Of a stretch of 64,000 nt of DNA, positions 10,201 to 18,968 are shown in pieces. The stretch lies in contig NZ_PJPV01000075.1 in NCBI RefSeq assembly GCF_002864045.1, positions 1-64,000 on the forward strand, given 5' to 3'. The position numbers were made by a program, and so were the translations under genes. How positions within the stretch are numbered: position 1 is the first letter of the stretch; each line of letters starts with the position of its first letter. This stretch comes from Endozoicomonas acroporae (GTDB taxonomy: Bacteria > Pseudomonadota > Gammaproteobacteria > Pseudomonadales > Endozoicomonadaceae). Below the pieces are notes generated by a model, which was not told where the DNA came from, searched no databases, and worked only from the letters and a program-made list of their open reading frames with translations.

Positions 10201-11097
10201 CAAGGGCGTACAGCCATCGTCATCCTTCGAATTCACCCGAATGCCAGGGCAGTTCAGCAACAACAGTTTCAGGTGCTCAATTCTGCCCTCTTTCGCAGCC
10301 AAGTGAAGTAGCTTCGTAGCAAATTTCAGTCGCAAATTCAGAATGTTCCAGTCATCCTTTTGGATAGCACTCTCGAAAGGGGTCATGCCATGAGTGTCTT
10401 TGGCATTCCAAAGCTCATGAAATGCTGTACACCTTTCGGTTTCCGGCAGCCTATCCAGAGCATTTAGCAACTGCGCCACCACCTTGTCATGCCCTCTCCA
10501 GACAGCCAGGTGGAGCGGGGTCCTCCCCCACCTGTCGGCACTATTTAAAACAGCCATAATAGACCCATAAGGCTTTTTATCCTCAGGCAGTCTACCTAGA
10601 GCAGTTAGCAGCTCGTCCACGACTTTCTCATGCCCTTCCTCGGCAGCAACACAAAGGGGGGGTACCCAACGCAAGTGGTCTGACAAGGAAACCCGGTTAT
10701 AGTGACAGGCGGCCAGTATCGGGGGGGCATTCAGAGGGTTTGACCGGTCTTCATGTTTGATCGTGTCAGAGACAGGGGAGCTGGCGGTGGGCTTTCTGCT
10801 TGTTCGTGTTAATGGGCAGGGTGTCTTTTTGTCCTTGTTATCTGGGAGATGAATGGTGCTTTCGGTGTCACCATGTTGATATAATCCCAGGTTGAAAGTC
10901 TCTGCATATAAAGCCTTTCGTAAATCTCTTGTTGCGATCGATTGGCCTGCACCCGAATCCATCCTTTCAATGGACCCGCTTATGACAGGAGGGGTTACTG
11001 GCCTTACAGGGCTTCTAACGTCAGATGGAGCGGTATAGCCTGCACCGGACAGGCTGGCCTGTTGGGCAGTGTAAGGTGATGTATTCATTGGTAGCAT
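7282..11097 (-). CDS. giant ankyrin-repeat protein, about 1270 aa
   Basis: Ankyrin repeats fill most of the protein, recognisable by repeated TPLH.AA..G and xVV..LLN patterns. Ankyrin arrays are protein-binding scaffolds and in host-associated bacteria are typical of secreted effectors. I chose the ATG at 11097 (MLPMNTSPYTA) because the broken paralogue begins at the equivalent codon; the frame could extend 4 codons to a TTG at 11109. Residues 1-130 are Ser/Pro/Thr-rich without a Sec signal. About residues 290-540 hold 34-residue repeats, several almost identical (GILVNEK.NDG..PLYAAA). Later repeats are longer, with LPE..R inserts between the helices. Neighbours on both sides are members of the coiled-coil family. 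Target and secretion route are unknown. Confidence 0.8.
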   Translation of the reverse strand: MLPMNTSPYTAQQASLSGAGYTAPSDVRSPVRPVTPPVISGSIERMDSGAGQSIATRDLRKALYAETFNLGLYQHGDTESTIHLPDNKDKKTPCPLTRTSRKPTASSPVSDTIKHEDRSNPLNAPPILAACHYNRVSLSDHLRWVPPLCVAAEEGHEKVVDELLTALGRLPEDKKPYGSIMAVLNSADRWGRTPLHLAVWRGHDKVVAQLLNALDRLPETERCTAFHELWNAKDTHGMTPFESAIQKDDWNILNLRLKFATKLLHLAAKEGRIEHLKLLLLNCPGIRVNSKDDDGCTPLHFAVSGYNGLLSGDYLSCVKELLRVPGIRVNEKDNDGFTPLHFAVHNCYGYDFYSSALCVLLLLRVPGIRVNEKNNDGCTPLYAAAFNGQTTCVTELLNAFGILVNEKNNDGRTPLYAAALNGQAECVKELLNAPGILVNEKDNDGRSPLYAAAFNGQAECVKELLNAPGILVNEKDIAGFTPFCAAAYYGQDECVKELLNAPGILATEKNNAGWTPLYCAARKGWPTCLKLLIANKAIKITLLDAAQNGETKVLADILRPLNRLKEPSKSETIMLVLNVADRDGRTLLCRAAQSGHKKVVDLFLDGLNGLSEDKKAEATISVLSAADRFGRTPFYMAAAFGHDKIITELLAALHRLEYAELPLSLWWAKTGVAIADLVNTADLFGKTPASQARARGHFNIVWILTRAAFPYQVYTVEKDLLSSRCRKVDETGGTQTDLELFNDDLMRLNTLPEAARLNAVMAVLHHAREDELLELDVSGLESYDTLVVKILATMRWLPEAPERVSRNYAILRLIDYICEDGETGPSYTRLARIGQERIAEVLNAFPILSAARNGQTAIVARILKILETWPESERCQAVTTVLTISNKKRQTALHVAAQSDQREVLAQLLNTLVRMAEPERTVAIQKVMHAVDAHGATPLYWAAFNGHHEVVGQLLNTLDRMTEPERTYAIQKVMHGVDDAHGATSLYWAAYNGNHEVVGQLLNVLDRLPEKDRLKAFTPMVNAADQKRATALHWAAYHGDHMVVAQLLNVVGSLPATDKLKAFTTTVNAADQIGATALHWAVFRGQCSVVKQFLNFLNTANNFPEAEKIPAFAAMVCAVDTLNRTPLSAAVDNGQGEIVDQLIQAFPLLDAVLGGHSQSVEQLMQVLTALPREKRGAAIMAVLKQVRPEDGATPLYIAASQGNIEIMKPLLGAVTILLADGNRKGAREVLYSACKVKEEDVEITPLRISAINRHDKAVNLLLEKIRELFIA
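9581..10260. repeat. 102-bp tandem repeats within the ankyrin gene
   Basis: The plus strand shows a repeating block with CATTGACCAGAATACCGGGA at about 9678 and 9780 and degraded versions near 9585, 9883, 9987, 10109 and 10231. The unit is 102 bases (34 codons) in the best-preserved central copies. Near identity at the DNA level, not just the protein level, indicates recent unequal crossing-over or slippage. Confidence 0.75.
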
Positions 11098-11296
11098 GCC
11101 AAGCCACAATGGATTTAGTTACGGCCATAGCCGTTGGATATTTGTATTAATACTCAAGTATGAAAGATTTCGCGGGTCACTGCTCATTACAGCAAAGACG
11201 GCGCTGCATACCCTCTAGTCTGAAGCCTTTTTTCTTGAAAATGACTGCTCACCGAGATGGCATTTTACTTTGATAAAACATATTACTTGTTGTATG

Positions 11297-11324
11297 AAAC
11301 CGGACTAGACTTTCAGTCCGGTTT
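11297..11324 (-). terminator. hairpin between coiled-coil and ankyrin genes
   Basis: AAACCGGACT and AGTCCGGTTT form a 10-bp perfect stem around an 8-base loop. It lies 83 bases after the 818-aa gene's stop and before the ankyrin gene, in a 310-base gap with no gene. A decayed version occupies the same place at 5634-5665 before the broken ankyrin copy. On the minus strand it lacks a long T-run, so efficient termination is uncertain. Confidence 0.5.
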
Positions 11325-11406
11325 TACTCTATCCACATATTTAACCGAGTACCATTTTTTGTAAAACAAACCAAGTCTCATAGCAAAACATTATGAAGGT
11401 CTGAAT

Positions 11407-13863
11407 TCAGGATTGCTTACAACCAGACCGTTTTTCCCGGGCCTTTTCTTGCTCAAGCCGATTGATCTCTTTTTTCATAACTTCCATCTGCGTTGTCATA
11501 TGGTCAATATTGTGAGTAAGAATCTGACGCTCATTTTCACAACCTAGTACGCTAGGGAGTTTTTCAAACCTCAGTACTTTTGCTGTTTTTAATGAATTTT
11601 CATAAAATCCCCTAAGATCCTCCCTTTTAGCTATGCGTTGTTCAATAGGGTGGTCTAAACCAGAACATTTTAGAACCTCTAGCTCCAGATCAGAAGACCT
11701 GGATCCATATACTTTCCAGTAATCATCAAACTCTTTTTTTAGACGATCTATCTTATTTTTATCTTCACTGTTTGTGGCAGTAGCTTTTTGACTATCGCTT
11801 ATATTATCCTTGTATGGTTTTAGCAGTTCTTGCAAATCATCGAAATCAGCACGAAGCCCTTTTCCTATAGTGTCATAATTACTGCCGCTCAATCCTTCAA
11901 GCTCCTTTCTTGCTTGATCAAAAAGATTCTTCATTTCTTCCACCTCTTTTTTTATCTCTTCTCTTGGGCGACCCCGGAAAAAGCCTATAGTGTTACGCGC
12001 TTTTTTGAAGAGTTTTTCTACTTTTTCCTGAACAATCTTTCCTTTTGTTTCTTCTATTTTCTGCAGCCTATTGCACAAATCACGGTGTGTATCCGTTAAA
12101 TGATTTAGTTGATCCTTGTTGCCACATAATTTCCCGCACTGAGCTTTTGCCTTATCAAGATACCCCTTTGCTTCCGATGCACACTCTTCATCAAAGCCAT
12201 ACGGGTCTTTTTCTGAAGCAGTAATCAAAGCATCAGCAGCTTCGAGATTGTCGATAATGTTGCCTGCTAGACCAGTATTTAAGGATTTTGCTTTTGATAC
12301 CGATACCGGCTCACCCACATTGGCCAGCTTTAACTTTGCCAGCCTGACCTCTAGGTCATCTAACTTAACACTCGCTTGCTCCTCCATCTTCAAACTGTCC
12401 ATTAATTTTTTGAGATCATGTAAGTGTTTGCCAGCTTGCTCAAGCATTTTTTTCTCTAGGGCAACACCGTTCTCATTATTATTTTCCTGAGTTTTTATTA
12501 ACTGCTCTATACTCTCAAGCTTCTGCTGCATAACTGTTTCTTTACTGGCATTTAATGAATTCCTAAGCTTACTCTCTTGCTCTAACAATTCAGTTCGTTT
12601 AGATCCTGCAGGCAGGCGGCCAATCAACTTGCCTATTTTGCTTAAACTGTCTTCTATATGATTAAAGAATTTGATGATTTGGTCAGAATCAGGCAAGTCT
12701 CTATATTTTAAATCTTTAAGGTCAGTGGCTAATGATTCAATGTCATTGTGAATCCTGAAATGCCCTTTTACTTCGACCAATTGGTTACTTAATGCTACCT
12801 GGCGCTCTACCAGTCGTGAACGCTCTTCATAACCTACAAGAGCTAATTCATCGAAGCGTTTGGATAACTGTGTAATGTCCCTTTCAATTGACTGTATATC
12901 CTTGCTGCTCCCCATGTTGACCCCTTCCAGCTTATCTTCCAGCTCATCCAAACGATGATGAAAATCCTTTACCTGAAGCTCCTCAAACTGCTTACTGACC
13001 TCTCTGAATTTTCCGGGAAAATGTTGAAGCCCCAACGGTTTTAAATTGTTCAGTTCTCCCTTGATCCAATGCATGTGATTTCGACACGCTGTTATCTGAT
13101 TATTATCCCCCCACGAATCCTTCATCAATCGATCCATATGATCACTCAAATTGGCTAACTTTGTTCCAGTCTCAACTGACAGGGCATCATAAGAGGGCGG
13201 TGGAGCTGATGGCGTTGGTGCTGGATCAGCCATCGCAAAAGACGATGACGGCAGGTTAACAGGCTGATAAGCCAGGTCGGGTTGCCTGGCAGGAAGGCCA
13301 CTGAATTCTGGCAAGCCATGGTCTTCAGCGACAATTTTGTTACCATCACCTGCATGGGATGCTTCTTTAGTCCCGGTGGTCGGCTCTGTGGCAAAATGGT
13401 CGTTGACTTCATCCAGTAACAGCTGCACCCCTTCAGCGATGGAGCTTTCTGATTTTTTGATCAGGCCGCAAAAACTCTGCCCTAAGGGCCGATCCGGACT
13501 ACCACTGCTTGCTTCAGTCTGGAGCCTGAGGATCAGGCCAGTAACGATCTTGACCTTTTGCTCTTTGCTGCGCCCCTGGCTGTCATCCACCGGTAGCCCG
13601 AAGGCACCAAAATCTTTTTTCAGGCTACTCAAATTGAAGGATTTCGTACCTTGCTGGTGCTCTGCCCTTCTGCACATACGCTCTGCGATATTCTCAACCG
13701 CCTCACGCCCCTTGCCCCGCAGGAAACTGTCAATCGCGCTTAAACTGATGGTCCAGCGATCAAACTTTACCGGGGCTGCGCTGGCACTTTCGCCCTGATG
13801 ACCGCCATACAATTGAGGTTGGGACACAGCAGTACTTTGGGCAGGCATTGATGGCATATTCAT
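11407..13863 (-). CDS. long coiled-coil protein, 818 aa, full-length paralogue
   Basis: Longest of the three coiled-coil paralogues and probably the ancestral form. It begins MNMPSMPAQSTA, then KFDRWTISLSAIDSFLRGK. There is a 25-residue insertion near residue 120 relative to the others and a Pro/Ala-rich linker near 230. From about residue 245 to the end the sequence is almost continuously charged helix with heptads, a long coiled coil or spectrin-like bundle, ending KRSGCKQS. No signal peptide, membrane segment or enzymatic motif. No single known family is recognised; large coiled-coil proteins with Ser/Thr-rich starts are often secreted effectors, which is only a suggestion here. The leader is related to, but more diverged than, those of the other two copies. 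It is the first gene of the minus-strand accessory block. Confidence 0.7.
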   Translation of the reverse strand: MNMPSMPAQSTAVSQPQLYGGHQGESASAAPVKFDRWTISLSAIDSFLRGKGREAVENIAERMCRRAEHQQGTKSFNLSSLKKDFGAFGLPVDDSQGRSKEQKVKIVTGLILRLQTEASSGSPDRPLGQSFCGLIKKSESSIAEGVQLLLDEVNDHFATEPTTGTKEASHAGDGNKIVAEDHGLPEFSGLPARQPDLAYQPVNLPSSSFAMADPAPTPSAPPPSYDALSVETGTKLANLSDHMDRLMKDSWGDNNQITACRNHMHWIKGELNNLKPLGLQHFPGKFREVSKQFEELQVKDFHHRLDELEDKLEGVNMGSSKDIQSIERDITQLSKRFDELALVGYEERSRLVERQVALSNQLVEVKGHFRIHNDIESLATDLKDLKYRDLPDSDQIIKFFNHIEDSLSKIGKLIGRLPAGSKRTELLEQESKLRNSLNASKETVMQQKLESIEQLIKTQENNNENGVALEKKMLEQAGKHLHDLKKLMDSLKMEEQASVKLDDLEVRLAKLKLANVGEPVSVSKAKSLNTGLAGNIIDNLEAADALITASEKDPYGFDEECASEAKGYLDKAKAQCGKLCGNKDQLNHLTDTHRDLCNRLQKIEETKGKIVQEKVEKLFKKARNTIGFFRGRPREEIKKEVEEMKNLFDQARKELEGLSGSNYDTIGKGLRADFDDLQELLKPYKDNISDSQKATATNSEDKNKIDRLKKEFDDYWKVYGSRSSDLELEVLKCSGLDHPIEQRIAKREDLRGFYENSLKTAKVLRFEKLPSVLGCENERQILTHNIDHMTTQMEVMKKEINRLEQEKAREKRSGCKQS

Positions 13864-13994
13864 AGCAGGTTACCCCTCGACTCCAAGATTCAATATCGGA
13901 GTTCAGAGTGCTGCCACATGAAAAAGTTCAAGCCCTGGATTAGACGATTTAATTATTTCGTGACAATTTCTCACCAAAGGCCATGGTTTTGATG

Positions 13995-14861
13995 TTATAT
14001 ACGACGGCTGCTCTTTGTTTCCAGAGTCGTATGATTAATACAGAACTGCTGCCGTAACGCCACCCGGATTTTTCGTTTAATCGTTTCAGGCTCCGCGCCA
14101 TTCAAAAGGATACGGCCTTCAAAGAAGATCTTTTTATCATCCAGCTGCCAGACGTGCAGGCACCCTACTCTTTTTACCCCCTCAATGCTTTCCAGGGCCG
14201 CCCTGATCTGCTCAATATCGATGCCGCCCGGAACCCCCTGCATAAGAATAATAATGCAGCGTCTCAACAGAATCGCGCCATTAAAGATCACGTAGACTGA
14301 TATCCCGATGGTGGCTATCACATCAAAAATATAGAGCTGGTAGTTGATGATCAGCACACCCGCTACGATGACTACCAGAGAAGCAACCGCATCGGAAGCA
14401 CTGTGAATAAAGACCGCATTGATATTGATATCGCTTCTGGCTCCAGCCTTGAAAGTCAGCAGCGATGTCGTGATGTTAACCAGAAGGGCAACACCGGCAA
14501 CCAACAGCACAATCCAGCCATCAACTTCCCGGGGGTAGAAAAACTTACCTGCGGCCTCACAGATCAGATACCCCCCCACCACCAGTAAAAATACACTGTT
14601 TATTAAAGCCCCGAGAATATCTGCCCTTTTGTATCCGTAGGTCATGCGTTTATCTGCTGACCTGCAACCTATTCGCCTGGCAATGACAGCAACCAGAATT
14701 GCACCGGCATCACCCAGGTTATGCAGCGAGTCTGCGATCAGGGAAAGGCTTCCGGCAACGCTTCCCCCAACAACCTGAACACCACTCAGGAAAAGCTTGA
14801 TAAGCAGGGCAAGGATCAGCTTTCCATCACCAACGGAATCATAATCATTATGATGGTCCAT
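13995..14861 (-). CDS. cation diffusion facilitator family metal transporter
   Basis: A CDF-type exporter moves zinc or similar divalent cations out of the cytoplasm in exchange for protons, from the inner membrane. The protein has 288 residues, normal for the family, and six hydrophobic segments within residues 15-205. The paired metal-site motifs are visible: HxxxD in segment 2 (ADSLHNLGD) and HxxxD in segment 5 (HSASD). A cytoplasmic domain of about 80 residues follows, with the usual GVKRVGCLHVWQL strand. The N-terminus MDHHND may bind metal. The start has a GGTGAG ribosome binding site. It is monocistronic, so the substrate cannot be told from context; zinc is the likeliest. The 431-base gap to 15292 holds no other gene I can support. 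Confidence 0.9.
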   Translation of the reverse strand: MDHHNDYDSVGDGKLILALLIKLFLSGVQVVGGSVAGSLSLIADSLHNLGDAGAILVAVIARRIGCRSADKRMTYGYKRADILGALINSVFLLVVGGYLICEAAGKFFYPREVDGWIVLLVAGVALLVNITTSLLTFKAGARSDININAVFIHSASDAVASLVVIVAGVLIINYQLYIFDVIATIGISVYVIFNGAILLRRCIIILMQGVPGGIDIEQIRAALESIEGVKRVGCLHVWQLDDKKIFFEGRILLNGAEPETIKRKIRVALRQQFCINHTTLETKSSRRI

Positions 14862-15292
14862 GGAGGTTTACTCACCAAATTCAGAGGTTTTAATTGTAGT
14901 CTTTTGTGCTGATACAGCTGAAAATAACCACAGCCTCCTCTCTATAAAAAGTCACCTGTCGCACCTTATTGACCAGCGTGTATGAGCATAGACGTTGCTT
15001 CATGCACACTACCCCACCAATAAAAACCTGAAAAAGCCAGATACATCAGCAGATAAAGCCTGAACAGGGCTATTAAAAGCACAATTTATGATGTTATATT
15101 GTGAGTTCCCTTTTCTGGAAATCTGTGGTTCAGCTCCATTTATCGAGATGGATTTCAACATAGATAAAGGGAACAAAGTGGCAAGGACGACACTTTTTAT
15201 GAAGAACCATAAAAAAATGCCAAAAAATAAAACAACAAGGGTTGCAGTTTCCCAGCAGTTCCTTCAATGTAACATTTAAGGATTCAAGCTGT

Positions 15293-15589
15293 ATGGAAGC
15301 GACCAAGAAGGAAATGGAAGCTATGCTGGTAGGTACAGTCAAGTGGTTTAATAACCCCAAAGGGTATGGATTTATCCAGGCGCAGGAAGCGACAGAGAAT
15401 CAGGATGTTCTCATTCATTACTCTGTCATTGATATGGACGGCTTTAAAACACTGAAAGCAGGCCAGGTTGTCAGCTTTGAGATTGGCCATGGTCCCAAAG
15501 GTCTCATCGCCACGAAAGTCGTACCCGATAACGGCAATGGCACTGAAAGCACTCAGAGTGCTACTCAGGAAGAGTCATTCCCGGTTTAA
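15293..15589 (+). CDS. cold-shock domain protein
   Basis: Single-stranded nucleic acid binding protein of the CspA class, acting as an RNA chaperone. The OB fold begins GTVKWFNNPKGYGFI, containing RNP1 (KGYGFI). RNP2 reads DVLIHYS instead of the usual DVFVHFS. A Ser/Thr/Gln-rich tail of about 20 residues follows the domain. The ATG at 15293 has TAAGGA 11 bases upstream; in-frame ATGs at 15314 and 15323 are alternatives, the last giving the usual length before the fold. About 200 bases of A/T-rich leader precede it with a possible -10 (TTATATT near 15093), matching the long leaders of cold-induced csp genes, though I cannot show regulation. The frame also opens 5' to a TTG at 15242 without support. 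Confidence 0.88.
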   Translation: MEATKKEMEAMLVGTVKWFNNPKGYGFIQAQEATENQDVLIHYSVIDMDGFKTLKAGQVVSFEIGHGPKGLIATKVVPDNGNGTESTQSATQEESFPV

Positions 15590-15640
15590 ACTGGCGCTAA
15601 GCCACCCGAATACTCTTTTGCCAGATAGTCTTGTGTCACT

Positions 15641-15665
15641 CTCCACAGTGCTACACATTGTGGAG
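15641..15665 (+). terminator. possible terminator hairpin after the cold-shock gene
   Basis: CTCCACA and TGTGGAG form a 7-bp stem with an 11-base loop, flanked by GTGT and ACAC that may extend it. It lies 51 bases after the stop. There is no T-run directly after. The remaining gap to 15929 shows no gene. Confidence 0.4.
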
Positions 15666-15929
15666 AAACACCTATTATGACAAAAGAATATTTGTTGCTA
15701 TTATTTCCAGTCACTCTTTTATAAAAAGAATGTCTGGCTGATCAGGACTGCTCTTTTCCGGCTACCCATGCCGGTTAAAAACCACAAGTGCACTTTCTGC
15801 ATCGCCGATGATGAGTCATACAGGTCTTCGCGTTCTCCAATACGTTTTCATGGGGAGGCCATTATTGACACTTTTGAAAGAGCCATGTTTTTATCTCATT
15901 GACCCATAAATCCAAGACAAGGTAGTGCA

Positions 15930-16613
15930 GTGCTGCTGGACAGTTTTTCCCTCGTTGTTTCAGGCTCATTGATAGTAGTTATTGCAGCGATTGCCTGGTT
16001 TCTATGGCTGACTTTCAGCCCTTTCAAAGCCAAAACCAACACCCTTCTTTTCGACCAGGATAAGCGTGCTTTTTTCGGTCAGCTGGATATTGCCGTTCGC
16101 AGTCACTTAATGGTTTTGCCATCTTTGCCCGTTGGTGACGTTCTTGCAGCTGGCAGGTTCAGCCGGACCGCCATGGCACTGAATATCAAAAAAAACCGCC
16201 GATTTGACTTTGTGCTCTATCACCGCAAAAAGATGGAAATCTGTTGTGTGATCAACCTGATCCCCTACAACACAAAGTCCAACTCAAAAGAGTTCAAGCT
16301 ATTACGCCAGCTCTGTGCAGCGGCAGAACTGCCGTTACTGGAATATGATATGAAGCCCTGGCGGGATGTTACCGAATTGCGACGTACCGTTCTCGCCACC
16401 TGCGGATTTACCGAGGAAGGCACTCCTGATTACGAGCTCCCGACCCCAAGGGAAGCTATTGCCGAAGTCGAAACCATCGTTGATCCACAATGCCCCAAAT
16501 GCCACAGCCCCATGCGACTGCGAACGCTTAAAAAAGGCCCCCAGGCAGGCCTGGAGTGCTGGGTATGCAGCACCTACCCAAGCTGCAAAGGTGCCAGAAT
16601 GGTTCACTCGTGA
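15930..16613 (+). CDS. membrane-anchored DUF2726 protein with topoisomerase-type zinc ribbon
   Basis: The 227-residue protein has one hydrophobic N-terminal segment (about residues 8-30), an anchor to the inner membrane. A DUF2726 domain (about 40-150) follows, recognisable by FFGQLDIAV, RFDFVLYHR and PLLEYDMKPW. This fold is related to nucleases, but no activity is established. The C-terminus has a zinc ribbon like those at the end of topoisomerase I: CPKC, then CWVC and a further Cys in YPSCKG. The start codon is GTG. It converges on glgB across a 10-bp hairpin. The role is unknown; the zinc ribbon and fold suggest nucleic acid handling. Confidence 0.75.
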   Translation: MLLDSFSLVVSGSLIVVIAAIAWFLWLTFSPFKAKTNTLLFDQDKRAFFGQLDIAVRSHLMVLPSLPVGDVLAAGRFSRTAMALNIKKNRRFDFVLYHRKKMEICCVINLIPYNTKSNSKEFKLLRQLCAAAELPLLEYDMKPWRDVTELRRTVLATCGFTEEGTPDYELPTPREAIAEVETIVDPQCPKCHSPMRLRTLKKGPQAGLECWVCSTYPSCKGARMVHS

Positions 16614-16619
16614 TCAGCA

Positions 16620-16646
16620 GAACTGGCTACCAGACGTAGCCAGTTC
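16620..16646. terminator. perfect hairpin between convergent genes
   Basis: GAACTGGCTA and TAGCCAGTTC make a 10-bp perfect stem with a 7-base loop. It fills the gap between the DUF2726 gene (plus strand) and glgB (minus strand), the expected place for a shared bidirectional terminator. Neither side has a long T-run. Confidence 0.55.
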
Positions 16647-16658
16647 CCTGAATCCAGA

Positions 16659-18887
16659 TCAGGAGCGCTTCAGGATCACGGTGGCCAAAGGCGGCAATGT
16701 CAGGGCAAGACTGTATGGCAAATGGTGCATCGGGATTTCCTCAGCTTCAAGCAGCTCACCGGCTGAAACACCACTGCCGCCAAAGCAGGTATGATCGGTG
16801 TTCAAAATTTCACAATAGCGACCAGCCTCAGGAACACCCACGCGATAACCGTCACGAACAACCGGCGTCAGGTTACAGATAACCTGTACTGAGCTCCCTT
16901 CATTATCATAACGACGGAACACCAGCACACTCTGGCTACTGTCATCCCCGGTGGTCCAGGCAAAACCTTCTGCCCTGAGATCCTGCTCAAACATCGCAGG
17001 CAATGAGCCATGCAACTGGTTAAGGGTTTTAACCAACTTCTGAACCCCCACACTAAAACCATCTGGATTGTCCAGCAAGCCCCAGTCCAGCTCAGCATTC
17101 TGATTCCACTCGTTATGGGTACCCAACTCAGCGCCCATAAAGAGCAACTTTTTACCGGGGTGCGCATACATAAATGCCAGATAGGCCCGCAGGTTGGCAA
17201 ACCGCTGCCAATCATCACCGGGCATACGGGTCAGAATAGTGCCCTTACCATGAACGACTTCATCGTGGGACAGTGGCAGAACAAAATTTTCACTCCAGGC
17301 ATAAACCGTACTGAACGTCATCTGCCCATGATGGTGCTGGCGATAGACAGGATCGAGTTTCATATACTCAAGCGTGTCGTTCATCCATCCCATGTTCCAT
17401 TTGAAGTCAAACCCAAGCCCGCCGTCTGCCACCGCCGTGGACACACCAGGCCAGCTGGTTGACTCCTCCGCAATGGTCATCACATCCGGGAATGCAGCGT
17501 GCACCTTCTCATTGAACTTCTTCAGGAAAGCGACGGCTTCAAGATTCTCATTACCACCATGAATATTGGCTTCCCACTCACCATGACCACGTGAGTAATC
17601 CAGGTAGAGCATGGAGGCAACCGCATCGACACGAAGGCCATCAATATGGAATTCATCCAGCCAGTAAAGGGCATTACTGATCAGAAAGTCCTGAACCCAG
17701 GGCTTGCCAAAATCATAAATGCAGGTTTGCCAGTCAGGGTGCCAACCTCGACGAGGATCCGGATGCTCATAAAGTGAAGAGCCATCAAACCTGGCCAGCC
17801 CATGCTCATCATTGGGAAAGTGCGCAGGCACCCAATCCAGAATGACACCGAGACCTTTCTGGTGACACTGATCGACAAAATAGCGGAAATCATCCGGAGA
17901 ACCATAACGGCTACTGGGCGCATAAAGACCAACCGGCTGATAACCCCAGGAATCAAACAGCGGATGCTCCGACACTGGCAGCAACTCAACATGCGTAAAG
18001 CCCATATCCATCACATAGGGAATCAGCTCATCGGCCAGTTCACGAAAGTTCAGGAAGTCACCGTTCTCTTTTCTTTTCCATGAGCCCGCATGGACTTCGT
18101 AGATAGAAAAGGGCTGCTCTTTATCTGCCTTGTTTTTTCTCTTACTCATCCACAGCTGGTCTTGCCAGGCATAGCTGTAGACGCCCTGAACGACAGAGGC
18201 CAGTCCGGGCCACTGCTCAATATGGCGGGCGAACGGATCGGTTTTCTGTGGCAGCGAATTGCCGTGATAATCACGAATAGCGTATTTATACTGGTCGCCA
18301 GCCTGAACGCCGGGCACAAACAGCCGCCAGATACCATCATCTGCGCTGGCCATTGGATGGAGCCGGTCATCCCAGCCATTAAAGCTTCCCACAATACTCA
18401 CTGACCGGGCATAAGGCGCGTAAACTTTAAACAACACACCCTGTATATTCAGTTTGCTGTTGATCTTATGGGAGACCACCTGTGCCCCAAGGTGTCGATA
18501 GAGGCCTTCCGGCTCAATATCTGACTGGGCAAGAATATACTCCCCGAAACAGTACGGGTCATAAATCGAAAAGCTGTGGCCATTAGCCCAATGGATAATC
18601 AGCTGATAAAGAAACGGCTTTTTTCTTCTGGGCAGATGCAGCTCAAACACACCGGCCTCATTGCGGCTCATCTCACCAAGTAACTTGCCGGTGCGGTGAT
18701 CAAAAACCTCTACCATTGTTGCATCCGGACGCCATGTGCGAATGACCAGACCTTTTCCTTCCGGATGAGGATGCAACCCCAGCTGATCAAAAGGAGTTGC
18801 ACACTGACTGTTAGCCAGATCCGATACCACAGGCTTTATGGCAGCCTTTGGCATTGATGATGTTTTGGAAGATACAGCGATATTCAT
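16659..18887 (-). CDS. glgB: 1,4-alpha-glucan branching enzyme
   Basis: GlgB cuts an alpha-1,4-glucan chain and rejoins it by an alpha-1,6 bond, making the branches of glycogen in the cytoplasm. At 742 residues it is the normal size. It has an N-terminal carbohydrate-binding module, then the second module (GSFNGWDDRLHPM), a GH13 barrel and a C-terminal beta domain. The catalytic residues are visible: Asp421 in GLRVDAVASML and Glu474 in AEESTSWPG, 53 residues apart as in the E. coli enzyme, plus SHDEVVHGK for the third acid. It is the last gene of the glycogen block, 137 bases after glgA, with two hairpins in the gap. It may have its own promoter or be transcribed with glgA. Confidence 0.97.
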   Translation of the reverse strand: MNIAVSSKTSSMPKAAIKPVVSDLANSQCATPFDQLGLHPHPEGKGLVIRTWRPDATMVEVFDHRTGKLLGEMSRNEAGVFELHLPRRKKPFLYQLIIHWANGHSFSIYDPYCFGEYILAQSDIEPEGLYRHLGAQVVSHKINSKLNIQGVLFKVYAPYARSVSIVGSFNGWDDRLHPMASADDGIWRLFVPGVQAGDQYKYAIRDYHGNSLPQKTDPFARHIEQWPGLASVVQGVYSYAWQDQLWMSKRKNKADKEQPFSIYEVHAGSWKRKENGDFLNFRELADELIPYVMDMGFTHVELLPVSEHPLFDSWGYQPVGLYAPSSRYGSPDDFRYFVDQCHQKGLGVILDWVPAHFPNDEHGLARFDGSSLYEHPDPRRGWHPDWQTCIYDFGKPWVQDFLISNALYWLDEFHIDGLRVDAVASMLYLDYSRGHGEWEANIHGGNENLEAVAFLKKFNEKVHAAFPDVMTIAEESTSWPGVSTAVADGGLGFDFKWNMGWMNDTLEYMKLDPVYRQHHHGQMTFSTVYAWSENFVLPLSHDEVVHGKGTILTRMPGDDWQRFANLRAYLAFMYAHPGKKLLFMGAELGTHNEWNQNAELDWGLLDNPDGFSVGVQKLVKTLNQLHGSLPAMFEQDLRAEGFAWTTGDDSSQSVLVFRRYDNEGSSVQVICNLTPVVRDGYRVGVPEAGRYCEILNTDHTCFGGSGVSAGELLEAEEIPMHHLPYSLALTLPPLATVILKRS

Positions 18888-18968
18888 AGTGTTGCTTTAT
18901 TTCAGTGCAAAAATTGTCAGTCGACAAAATCAGACGGACTCCCGGGAAGACAGGGAAAACTTGTGTCT

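Noticed and set aside
15088..15279. Small frame of 63 codons in the cold-shock gene leader
   Set aside because: No ribosome site or homology; the region is better explained as the long untranslated leader of a csp gene.
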